64,000 nucleotides of DNA from Euphorbia lathyris (Eukaryota > Streptophyta > Magnoliopsida > Malpighiales > Euphorbiaceae): positions 89,909,501 through 89,973,500 of the forward strand of contig NC_088915.1 in the NCBI RefSeq assembly GCF_963576675.1, read 5' to 3'. The position numbers and the translations under genes are program-made. Of the stretch, positions 33,576 to 44,320 are shown one piece after another (position 1 is the first letter of the stretch; each line of letters opens with the position of its first letter). Under the pieces are notes generated by a model, which was given only the letters and a program-made list of their open reading frames with translations, made no database searches and was not told the origin of the DNA.

Positions 33576-36500
33576 TTATTGAAGAGGATTAAACATACCA
33601 ATGGCTTCTCTAAGTATGTTGAATTGCTCACGAGCCAGTGGCTTTGTGAAGATATCAGCAAGCTGCTCATCCGTTGGGACATAGGTCAGCTTGATCTCTC
33701 CCTTGAGTACATGATCTCTGATGAAGTGATGTCTTATGCTGACGTGCTTCATCCTGCTGTGCTGGATTGGGTTCTTTGATAGGTCAATGGCACTCTTGTT
33801 GTCACATTTGACTTCAATTATTTTAGTCTGAACGCCATAATCTTCTAGCTGTTGCTTAATCCAGAGGACTTGAGCAACACAGCTTTCAGCAGTAATGTAC
33901 TCAGCTTCAGTGGTTGATAGGGCTACTGACGACTGCTTCTTACTGAACCAAGACACAAGACAGCTTCCAAGGAAGTGACATCCTCCTGAGGTGCTTTTTC
34001 GTTCAAGCTTGTCTCGTCCGTAGTCAGCGTCAGTGTATCCAATGAGTGTGAAATCATAAGTATTGGGATACCATAAACTTGCATTCACTGAGCCTTGCAA
34101 ATATCTAAGGATTCTTTTTACAGCTATGTAATGAGATTCCTTAAGGTTAGATTGATATCTAGCACAATAACATACTGAGAACTGAATGTCCGGCCTACTA
34201 GCAGTTAAGTAGAGTAGAGAGCCAATCATACCTCGATACAATTTGCTGTCTACTGACTTACCATTTTCGTCAGCGCAGAGGACAGTGTCAGTGCCCATAG
34301 GGGTAGATATTGACTTGTAGTTCTCAAGTTCATACTTCTCCAATATCTCCTTAGCATACTTAGTTTGACTGATGAAGATGCCATTTTTCCCTTGTTTGAT
34401 TTGAAGTCCAAGGAAGAAGTTGAGTTCTCCCATCATTGACATTTCAAACTCAGTCTGCATCTGCTTACTAAATTCCTTGCACATGGACTCATTAGTGGCA
34501 CCAAAAATAATGTCATCAACATATATCTGAGCCAGTAGGGTATCTTTACCCTTCCTCTTAATGAATAAGGTTGTATCAGCTTTATCTCTGACGTAATTTC
34601 TAGTCAACAGGAAACTGGTCAGCCTCTCATATCAAGCACGTGGTGCTTGCTTGAGACCATACAGAGCCTTTTTGAGTTTATAAACGTGGTTTGGGAACTT
34701 GGGATCCTCAAACCCTGGAGGCTGATTAACATAGACTTCCTCGTTTATAACTCCATTAAGGAATGCACTCTTAACATCCATTTGAAATAATTTAAAGTTC
34801 ATATAACTTGCATATGCACATAAAATTCTTATAGCCTCTAGCCTTGCCACTGGGGCGAAGGTCTCACCGTAGTCAATACCTTCTTGCTGACTATAGCCCT
34901 GAGCTACAAGTCTTGCTTTGTTCCTGACCACATTCCCGTGTTCATCTAGCTTGTTGCGGAAGACCCATCTTGTTCCTATGGTCTTCTGGCTTCTTGGATT
35001 TGGCACTAAGTCCCACACTTCATTTCTTCTGAACTGATCAAGTTCTTCTTGCATTGCACTCATCCAGAACTCATCGTGCTCAGCTTCAGAGAAGTTCTTT
35101 GGTTCCTGAACGGAGACGAATGCTACGTTGCTGAGATATCTCCTGAGTTGATTTCTTGTCATCAGGGTGTTTTCAGCAGCATCAAGAATGGCACTCTCTG
35201 AGTGTCCTCTTGGTATTCTGATCTCTTTTGGTAGAGTGATGTCTTGAGCTGGTTGTGTTTCAACAATCTCTGCAGGTATAGATTGGTCAGTGAAAACAAT
35301 TTGAGTTTTGCTTTTACCTTTGGTCAGCCCTTGAGGTAGTGACTCAGTGGCTGTTTCTTGGTCAGCAGGTGCTGAGTATGGGTCATCCTCCGTCAGCTGC
35401 TTGTCTTTTCCTGCAGGGTTAGTTTCATCGAACTCAACGTGTACTGACTCTTCTAAGACTTGAGTTCGTTTATTGAAAACTCTATATGCTTTGCTGTTTG
35501 TTGAGTAGCCTAAAAAGATAGCTTCATCAGCTTTTGAATCAAACTTAGCAAGGCTGTCTTTAGTATTTAGAATAAAACATTTGCAACCGAAGGCACGAAA
35601 GTATCCAATGTTAGGTTTTCGTCCTTTCCAAAGTTCGTAGGGAGTCTTCTTTAATATGGGTCTGACTAGAGCCCTATTAAGTATGTAGCAAGCTGTGTTG
35701 ATAGCTTCTCCCCAAAAGTACTTTGGAAGCATATGCTCACTCAGCATTGTCCTGGCTATTTCAACCAAGGTTCTGTTTTTCCTCTCAACCACCCCATTCT
35801 GTTGAGGCGTTCTAGGAGCAGAAAAATTATGGTCAATGCCACTGGCTTCACAGAATTCAACAAACTGTTGGTTTTTGAATTCTCCACCATTATCACTTCG
35901 GATGTGAGCTAACTTTAGGTCTTTATCGTGTTCAAGTTTTCTTACTAATGTTGAAAACGTCTCAAAGGTTTCATCATTGCTACTCAGCAAGATGATCCAA
36001 GTGTACCGAGAAAAGTCATCTACAATGACCAAGGAAAATCTCCTACCACCCAAGCTCAGCGGCTGGACTGGTCTGAAGAGATCCAAGTGTAGCAACTCGA
36101 GTGGACGCTTGGTTGAGACAATGTTTTTACTATAAAAGGATGTTTTAGTTTGTTTTCCAGCCTGACAAGCATTGCATAATTGATCCTTTTCGAACTTAAG
36201 TTCTGGCAGTCCCTCAACTAATTACTTTCTTGCTAGTTTGGCCAGGAGGTCCATGCTTACATGACCAAGTCTCCTGTGCCATAGCCAGGAATTTTCTTCC
36301 TTTGACACTAAGCATACATTTTTTGAAAATTTCTTTTCCAAATTCAGCATAAAGACATTATCAATACGAGGGGTAGTTAAAATAAATTCATTTGTTTTTC
36401 CCTCGAGTATTTTACATCTAGTGTCATCAAATATAACTTTTCTCCCGTTATCACATAGCTGAGCTACGCTGAGTAAGTTATATTTAAGTCCACTGACTAG

Positions 36501-36716
36501 GGAGACTGACTTAATAGTAGGATTACCACCAACGGTTCCTGACCCTACTATCTTACCCTTTTTTTTGTCTCCGAAACTTATGCTTCCACCTCGTTTACGC
36601 ACAAGTGTGATGAACTGAGTTTCATCACCAGTCATATGCCTCGAGCATGCGCTGTCAATGTACCACATCTTTGACTTCTCAGCACACCTCATGCTTACCT
36701 GCAATATAGCTAGTTA
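33576..36716 (-). pseudogene. Sirevirus pol (PR-IN-RT-RH)
   Basis: Readable from about 36716 to 33576 with two in-frame stops (36222-36224 and 34632-34634). Order: protease with WYIDSACSRHMTG; HHCC zinc site (HRRLGHVSM ... CNACQAGK); integrase core with DNGGEF and [11 protein letters not shown]; reverse transcriptase with [29 protein letters not shown] and the catalytic YVDDIIFG; RNase H with TDADYG, TTEAEYI and the terminal QLADIFTKPL. The stop at 34632 is a TGA where PRAWYE is conserved. All catalytic motifs survive, so decay is recent or slight. Pol is in a different frame from gag, opening just after the gag stop. Confidence 0.88.
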
Positions 36717-38078
36717 TCTTTAGGTACCCAAGTCTTTTTGGGTCCTTGTTTGTTAGGCTCAACAGGTAAAGCATCATATTTAATCTTATGACGACACACT
36801 TGGACAGTGTGTCCATTTTTCCCATAGAAGTCACAGCTGACCTTCCATTTGGGATATCTCACTGACTGGTCAGCACCCCAGTGCTGAGCATGCCAGCACA
36901 CCTTTATGGTGTGTCCTTTCTTCCTACAGAAGTCACACTGGACATTCCACTGAGGATTCCATCTCTGCTAACCAGTACTTCGGTACTGAGTGTTCAGAGG
37001 AATATTTCTTTTATTCGGAATCTTGAGTTGATTCTGAATAGATGTGATGTCCTTTCTCAGTTTCTTAGAATCTAATTGGACCTCTGAAACAAACTTGTGC
37101 ATAGTTTCTACGTTGCTATGCAAAGTTGAGTTGTCTTGGAGAAGATATCGAAGGTCACTCAGTTTGACCTCTTCAATCTCGTCACATCGCCTGCTGAGTG
37201 CTCTAACCTTCTTGTTACACTTTTTGATAAGTGTGTAGAGGTCACTCAGGGCATTTATCATTTCATTTCTGAGCAGGGGTAGTGATATTACCTCAGTTGA
37301 GTGTGCCTCATCGTCAGATGCAATGGAGGGGTCAGCATGCTCAGAAACACAAGGTTCAGCAAGCTCATCAGCCATGAAGCAAATCTTTGCTGACTCAGTG
37401 GCATCAGCTTCTGATGATGATGATTCATCACTATCACTCCAGGTTGCCACCATTGCATTCTTGATGTTCTTCTTTTCCTTCCTTAAGGTAGGACAGCTTG
37501 ATTTGATATGGCCAGTTTGATGACATTCAAAGCATGTGATGGGCTTTGAGCTGTCCTTCTTGTACTTGCTGTCGCTGGACTCAGCTTTGTACTTGTCAAA
37601 CTTCTTGTAAGGCTTCTTGGAATATTTATCATTCTTTCTGAACAGCCTCTTCATTTTTCTAGTGAACATGGCCATCTCTTCATCGTCTGTTGACACTACT
37701 AGAAAATTGTCAAACTGTGACGGAAAGTTGTGACGGAATTAATTCCGTCTCAAATCCTAGACGTATTTTCGTCACTAAATATTCCGTCAATGCTTGTGAC
37801 GGAAATTTGAGACGAAATGAAATTTTCCGTTATAAAAAACTAGCGGGAGAATTCCCGCTATCATGTGTAACGGAATTCGACACGGAAATTATTCCGTCTC
37901 AATATATTGACTTTTTTGTGACGTTTTTATTTGTTCTGTCACAATAGAAAAATAATTTTATAATTTTGCTTTTTCTTTAATAAAAGAACCTTTCAAAAAA
38001 TATGTTAAATAAAACCAAAAATATATATATCTACGGTTTTATAAATAATATAATATTTTAATATCTATCATATATATC

Positions 38079-38625
38079 TTTTAAGGTGCAAAAATACTCC
38101 CTAATACTTACAGAAATGAGCAATTTTATCCTTAAAATCTAAAATTGTGCAATTTTACCCATAACGTTGACACCCAAGAGCAATTTTACTTCTAACGTTG
38201 GCTAGTCAGGACAATATTAGACATTATTATAAAACACAATGATTTTGTTCCTTATTCTGTACCAGTTACACGTAAGTTGATTCTAAAAAAAGATTTAATA
38301 TTTTTTGTGATTAAATAAATATTTGAATTTTTTTGTCCAACTCATTCAAAATGCAGTATATTTTTAAATTTAAAAAAAAAAAATTAAAGCTCAACCATAT
38401 GTTTGTGGTCTGTTACTAATGAGTTATAAAATGATGCACATGTGAAGTGTAGATGATAAGATTCATGACCGAGATTGACGAATAATTTCTCCAATTAACC
38501 CAACTTGTCAACATTAGGGGGAAATTGCACTTGGCTGCCAACATTAAGAGTAAAATTGCACAATTTTAAACGTTAGAGGTAAAATTGTTCCTAAGGGTAA
38601 ACGTTGAAGGTATTTTTGCATTTTA
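38079..38625. mobile_element. MITE, family M1, inside the CACTA element
   Basis: Left arm begins ttaaggtgcaaaaatactcc; right arm ends gaaggtatttttgcatttta. Both contain the family units. The target duplication is not clean. Confidence 0.65.
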
Positions 38626-38649
38626 TCTGTCTTTAAACAAAATATATAC

Positions 38650-39755
38650 TCCTGGAACCAATTTGAATTAGATATCAATCCATTTATTTACACATTTGAC
38701 CTTATTTTTTTGGTTTTTCCAAACACGTCACTTAAACCACGTCGTTTACAAGGAAGAAGGGATAAACGATGTACCTCCTCTCTCTCATCCGTGTTGTCTC
38801 CTTTTGCTCTTTCTTCCTCAGTTTCTCTATTTTCCTCTCAAATAAACCCTAGCCTCCACTCCGCCGCTGTGTGTTTTCATGCCGCCGACTCCACGTTCTA
38901 CCTCTCTGGTGAGTTTCTTACTCCCTCTTTCCTTTACTTTCTCCATTTTTCCCGGTTCCATGATCTCCATTTTCGTTGGGGGTTTGAGACCTGCGATTCC
39001 ATTTTCTGCGTGTCTGGTGGTTCCTTCTATTTCGCCCTTTACTGATTCTTTATTTATTCTACTTTTTGTTCTTGCTAATTTAGTGATTCATGTGGTCAAT
39101 AATTTCAGAGTTGCTTTTTTTCCCTTTTTTGTGAATCTTTTGAATCCATGTCTTCTCACGCTGTTGATGAACTCCTCTCAATTTCTCAATCTATAATTTA
39201 GCTCCTTAGTTGTGTCTCTGTGTTTAATAACTTTAGTTGGGGATAATATTTCATCATATAGCAGCAAAACATTAGCTTTTACTAATGTGGGTTTTCTTGA
39301 GCAGTATTTGGCTAAAATTGTAATGTTGGATATCTTATTCATTTTGATGTCAATCTATGCATACATATTAAATTGATTTGTTCTTAAGTCTTAATTCTTT
39401 AGTTTTACAAGGTATCCTCAACCCCTGACCATTTTCTATTGTAAATTATTAATTTTATTACCCAAAATATTAATTATAAAAAGTTTTGCACTAATCCTTC
39501 TGCTAAATGAATTAAGCATTTGGTTCAAACTTTGGGTTCAATTGAAAACTGCACATTTATATTAAGAACTAGCTTTCAGGAAAACAATAATTATATTTGT
39601 ATGGTTCCCTCATTTTTTTCATATTTCAACAAATCACATAATTCTAACTTCCTCAAATTTTTCTTATTTTTTATGTTGCATATTAATTTAATACTATCAC
39701 AAACAAGTGTGTATCTGCCTGTGATGACTTTTTTGCATTTTTTCTTGTCTAACAG
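38650..39755 (+). other. Captured gene 5-prime region, presumed
   Basis: About 38700-38910 looks like a nuclear promoter/5-prime exon: pyrimidine-rich leader, aaaccctagcctcc (about 38845), GC-richer exon-like stretch, then a good donor ctctctg|gtgagttt near 38910. An intron-like AT-rich stretch follows to the acceptor cttgtctaacag (39755). The gene of origin is not proven to be the RlmN gene downstream. Confidence 0.45.
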
Positions 39756-40105
39756 CTTGTATGCTCCAAATCCGAAACTTAGAGAAACAAGTGTGCCAAT
39801 TGAAAAATCCTACCTGCTCGAAGCAATTATGGAAGATTGCAAAGACTACTTCACTGAAACCAATAAACGAGTGTCCTTTGAGTATGCAGTTTTAGGTACA
39901 ATTGTTACATTTCAATGCAATTTTCTCCCCCGATCCCCATTATATACTTGAGGTTTTAAAACATAATGTTAATGTCAAAGACATTATTCTTAAAACAAAT
40001 TTGTCTTTTGTCTCCGCAGCTGGGGTGAATGATAGAAAATTGAACTTGTTGACCTGCTTCATGAGTGGGGATGTGGCTCTCATGTGAATTTAATCCCTAG
40101 TCTTA
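39756..40105 (+). pseudogene. Captured RlmN-type radical SAM methyltransferase fragment
   Basis: Exon 39756-39895 reads YAPNPKLRETSVP and KRVSFEYAVL; intron 39896-40019 (GT...CGCAG); the next exon resumes AGVNDR and, after a frame change, LLHEWGCGSHVNLIP. These are the segments of the RlmN/Cfr-type 23S rRNA (adenine-C2) methyltransferase family around the VSFEY...GVND block and the following HVNLIP block. Intron retention shows capture from genomic DNA. The radical SAM CxxxCxxC motif and both ends are missing, and the frameshift near 40035-40050 rules out function. Confidence 0.75.
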
Positions 40106-41810
40106 TCAATACCATGTCTCATGTACTTCATTTTCAAATCTTTTTTTGGAAGGGGGAACCTAGAACATCTAGCGATATTTGTTTTGTTTTTCGCTATAGA
40201 ATTAGGTGGATTTAACAGAAAATTTTGATGATCTATGATTAGTTTTGTATATTGTATCCAAATCAACCAAGAACTTTTGGTTTTATAGATTCGTTTTGAA
40301 GATTAAAAGCCGCTTGAGGGACTTCTTTTCTGGTAGTTGGCTAATTAATGTAGATGTGTATTTTTGTGTTCAGGTGGATAACAAAAACTCCTCAGCAGTG
40401 GCCGTGCTGGCTAGAACTGATGGTATATGCAAGGAACACTCTCTGTTCTCTATGCTCTTTTGCGGATCTAGGAATCTAGACGACTGATGGATGCATGAGT
40501 TTTTCCTTGTCATTAGATATGAATTTTTTATATTCCATCCTTTAATTTGAAGAACCAACATGATAAGAGTGGCAGATTCTGTGGCAATCTGGTGGTGTCA
40601 AAGCATCATGATGCATAAATTGGAGACCAAGGATTTGTTGATGCAGGATCTATCCATGCTTATTCATTTTATTGTTTTCATGTGTCCTAGCATGCCATTC
40701 TTATACAAGAATATAAAAGATGCATTGATGAATTAAGCGTATTTTGTACTTGTTTTTGCAGTTATATTTTTTGTTCATTTTTTATATGTTTTATACACCT
40801 GAATTTTTATTTTGGATTCATAACTGTTCCATTGATCTTATGTTTAAGTCTCTGTTTGTATTTTATATGATATACTTTGAACAATTGGGTTCTTTGGTTC
40901 TTATTATGAATTTACCCTTCTTTGTCAGGTGGGATGTATGGTATGCCCCCTTGATGGACCGGTATGGATTGGCTATGCCAATGGCCCCTGCTGTCATGGT
41001 ATGTTAAGTACAACATTCTTATTTGGAATTTAGAAAATATAGTTCAGTTTAGTGTTTTGGCATATTATATATAGGAACATGTTGTAACTTGATTAGTTGA
41101 CCATTGACAAGAACACTTAATTTTTGTGACCAGTGTTGTACCTCGCCATTATATTTTCTCAGTTGCAGGGCTTTAAACATTTTGTGTTGGTTTATTCTTC
41201 AAATAAGTTAAATAAATTCACATTCTACCGAAGTTTGGTGTTTTTCTCTTATCCGTAGTTTACATTATATTATATTGTAACAAATTCATTAAAAATAATA
41301 AAGTTAACCTATAATTCAACAAGACTAATGTTAGATATCTTGAGTTGCAGCTTTAAAATTATGTCTAATTCTATGATACTTGCTTGGTTTGAAAATAAAC
41401 TCACCATGTTCCGTGTTCATGGCTTTTAATTCACTTATTTATTCCCTTCCTCTTTAGGTCTTCCGCTTTGCAACGAGACGCTATTCGTACTATATCATGA
41501 CAGCATGGACAGATGCACGTGTGTCTAAGAGTTTTGAAGAGGTGTCATCAAATGTCTTTTTCGTATGCATGGTGCACATTTTTGGAGGCTAATTTTGTAC
41601 GGGATCTAAAAGCCTTTTAGATTATTAGAATATTATGCAAGTAATTAGCTTAGTTTTGTAATTATAATTATATAATCTTAAATTTTTGGATTTATTAATA
41701 TATTTTAGTTTAAATTATATTGATTTTTAATTATATATATATATATATGAATTATGAAATCAATTTCATTTAAATGTATTATTTAGTATTAAAAAAACAA
41801 AAACATTATA
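40106..41810 (+). other. Further captured host sequence, unidentified
   Basis: Exon-like islands in intron-like DNA: about 40375-40487 (reads VDNKNSSAVAVLARTDGICK after a cag acceptor), about 40929-41002 (reads PLMDRYGLAMPMAPAVM, Met/Pro-rich), and about 41459-41590. None recognised with confidence. The islands may come from one or several genes. Confidence 0.4.
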
Positions 41811-42968
41811 TTGAGACGGAATTCCGTCAGCAATTTCTATTTCTGGCTGATTAAAGATTCTTTACGTTTAGTTCTGTCTTTGTAATCCGTCGGAATTTTG
41901 TGACGGAAAAACGTCATTGAATAGCGTAAGGATGTCTTAACGTTTATTTTCGTCTCAAATTCCGTCTCCACTGTTGACGGAATTCCGTCACCAGTCCGTC
42001 AGAACATTCTGTCACAAAAAACGTAATCGAAATCTGCGTCGACTGATATAACTACGGTTTCGTTCCGTCTTAAATTCCGTCACTAAGACGATTTAGTGAC
42101 GGAATCATGCGATTTATGACGGATTTTTCCGTGACAATTCAACAATTTTCTAGTAGTGTGAGCTCCCATCAGTGGAGTCAGCTTTCATGACAAGAGACTT
42201 TTGCTTCTTGTCCTCCGACTTCTCCTTCACCTCAAAGTTCTCCATTGAGATCTCATGGGTCAGCAGAGATCCAATGAGTTCATCATATTTGTAGGTGGTC
42301 AAGTCTTGAGCTTCCTCAACAACAGTTTTCTTGGCTTGCCAGCTTTTGGGAAGACTCCTCAGTATCTTCTTGACTTGCTCTTCCTCAGTAAAGATCTTGC
42401 CAAGTCTTTTGAGCTCGTTGATTATGTTTGTGAACCTTGAGTTCATTTCAAAGATTCCTTCATCATCATTCATCTCAAACAGCTCGTACAACCTCATGTG
42501 CTGGTTCACCTTAGACTCCTTAACTCTGTTAGTTCCTCCATAGGTGACCTCCAGTTTCTTCCAGATTTCCTGTGCTGACTCACAACCTAAAATTTTGTTG
42601 TACTCTGTAGCATCTAACGCACAGTGAAGCATGTTTATAGCCGAAGCATGATTTTGTAGCTTCTTAAGGTCATATTCTGTCCACTTAGTCTTAGCTTTAA
42701 CAACCGTTTGGCCGTCAACAGTTTCAATAGGAACAAATGGGCTTTGGACTATAGAAAGCCATGCACTCATATTTGTTGCCTGAATGAAATTTTTCATTCT
42801 GTTCTTCCAAAAGGTGTAGTTAGACCCGAAGAACAGAGGAGGCCGAGTAATGGACAGTCCCTCAGGAAGAATCTGAGTTGTCTGATTTCCTGGGAGGAAA
42901 CAAGTGTTGTTCTCAGCCATTGTGGGGATCAGCTCAAGATAGTTATATCTTGCTCAGTGAGCTTTTAA

Positions 42969-42980
42969 GCTCTGATACCA
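42969..42980 (-). promoter_or_regulatory. Sirevirus primer binding site
   Basis: Minus strand TGGTATCAGAGC two bases after the LTR end, complementary to initiator tRNA-Met. Confidence 0.9.
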
Positions 42981-42982
42981 CT

Positions 42983-44320
42983 TGTTGGTCCCGTGTAACG
43001 TGACAAGGTTAGTCCAAGGAGGGGGGGGGGGATAGGAACTATTTAAAATTTTATCCGTTAAGGCTGACTTCTTTTCCTTGAGAAAAGGTTTACACAGCGG
43101 CGCTAAGTAGTTTTAAGACACCAGCTTAGTCAACTGGTGACTAAGTCTGTTTCTTTCCTTGAGTCAGGAGATAGCACTTAAGTCTATTCCTGAACTCAGC
43201 TTCTTAGTGCACTCAACTCAGCGTGAGTTCGTTACTTAGTCAGTTTTATAGCAAGCAATATATAAAGGAGTTTAAAGGTTAGAAATATGTTACTCAGCAG
43301 ACATATCCTGGTTCGGCCTCTCCACCTACGTCCAGTCCCCGGAACTTGTTCCAAGCTTTTTGAATCCTCTACTGAGCTCTTTAAAGGTAGAGCACGAAAC
43401 CTTTTACAACAGAAGCTGAGTATACAAGAGTACCTTCCTCTATTCCTCTACTCACTCCTATAACTACCGCTGAGTACTATAACCGAGTACTCAGCTTCTC
43501 CTTTCTATTCTTCTAGAAATGATAAGTGTTTGTCCTAAACAACAATTGCTAAGACACTTTAGATGAATAAAATCACTCTAGACTTTTACACAATAATTGG
43601 AATTGGTGTAAGATTTGCTTTGCTTTTCTCACAGAACTTCAAGTATGAATTTGGTCAGCGTTTCGACTTGATTGAAGATCTGCATCGAATGAAGCATTTG
43701 AAAGGCCTATTTATAGTGACACTTCAAGCACCGGTGATTTCAAATTTCGAAATAACCATTGGAGGCTAACGGCTTCCTGTCGCTTTCACTCAGGACGTGC
43801 TCAGTGTCGTTGGCCAATGAGATTCTTGCATCTTCTGTCTACGGCAGTGCTCATCAGCTTTTCGTCAGATGAACAGAATGTTTCAACATTTATAGTAAAG
43901 TCTTCCAGACAGCTTACTGCGTCTTCTGAGCTTTACCCAAAGTAGAAATACTTTGTCTCTAAGTTGGTTCTGTTTTGCCGCTAACCTGACTACCTTGTCG
44001 CTCAACTCAGCAGCTTCGTCTTGAAGCTATTTGGTCGAAGGCTTCTCGATCCTTCTTCATGCTGGGCTGGCGTTTTACTTGATACGACTGCGTTTTGTCT
44101 TCCTGGGCCGTGAGGTCTTGATCTGTTGACTTGGGCTTGACTTCCTCATATGGGCCTTTAGGCTTTTTATCTTAATGTCTTATAAATCAATTAACTCAAC
44201 ATTGAACAAACACATTAGTGTGAATAAATCAAAGCATTTAAATTTAATGTGTTAGAATATTTTTATCATCCACATAAATAATTTTGTCAAATCAAAATCA
44301 TGTGGAAAGGTGTTTCAACA
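42983..44320 (-). repeat. Sirevirus 5-prime LTR
   Basis: 1338 bp, TGTTG...CAACA termini. A minus-strand TATA box CACTATAAATAGGCC lies at 43705-43719, giving a U3/R boundary near 43675. An 11-base G run occurs at 43021-43031. Many CTCAGC/GCTGAG motifs. No second LTR is present in the window. Confidence 0.85.

Larger units (their letters stand above)
37694..42158 (+). mobile_element. CACTA element carrying host gene pieces (Pack-CACTA)
   Basis: 4465 bp. Termini CACTACTAGAAAATTGT and its inverse (42142-42158), flanked by a TGA target duplication (37691-37693 and 42159-42161). Subterminal regions (37720-37960 and 41815-42140) are full of tgacggaa/ttccgtca motifs, the usual transposase-binding pattern. 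No transposase is encoded. The interior has a family M1 MITE and host-derived exon/intron sequence, including an RlmN-type fragment. The strand given is that of the captured gene. Confidence 0.9.
36710..42920 (-). pseudogene. Sirevirus gag, split by a CACTA element
   Basis: ATG at 42920, 60 bp behind the PBS. N-terminal part (42920-42159) carries the UBN2-type gag domain (YTFWKNRMKNFIQA ... WKKLEVTYGG ... NQHMRLYELF). The frame resumes after the CACTA insertion at 37690 as STDDEEMAMFTRKM; removing the insert with one TGA target copy restores DGSSTDDEE in frame. Then come a CCHC knuckle CFECHQTGHIKSSC, a TAG at 36968-36970, and two more knuckle-like motifs (CDFCRKKGHTIKVC, CDFYGKNGHTVQVC) to a stop at 36710. 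The TAG is in STG*QRW, where Trp is likely original. Confidence 0.85.
32007..44320 (-). mobile_element. Sirevirus (Ty1/copia), 3-prime truncated
   Basis: Minus-strand element: LTR 42983-44320, PBS 42969-42980, gag, pol, and a third ORF behind pol. The Sirevirus/SIRE-Maximus assignment follows from the long LTR, the initiator tRNA-Met PBS, the pol sequence and the extra downstream ORF. The 3-prime LTR is missing, the element being fused to half a MITE at about 32006. It entered a gypsy element (resumes at 44321) and was itself entered by a CACTA element (37694-42158). Length without the CACTA is about 7.8 kb. Confidence 0.82.

Noticed and set aside
38710..39196. Frames of 105-111 codons in the CACTA element
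   Set aside because: Low-complexity Ser/Phe-rich translations of a pyrimidine-rich leader and intron; not conserved-looking.
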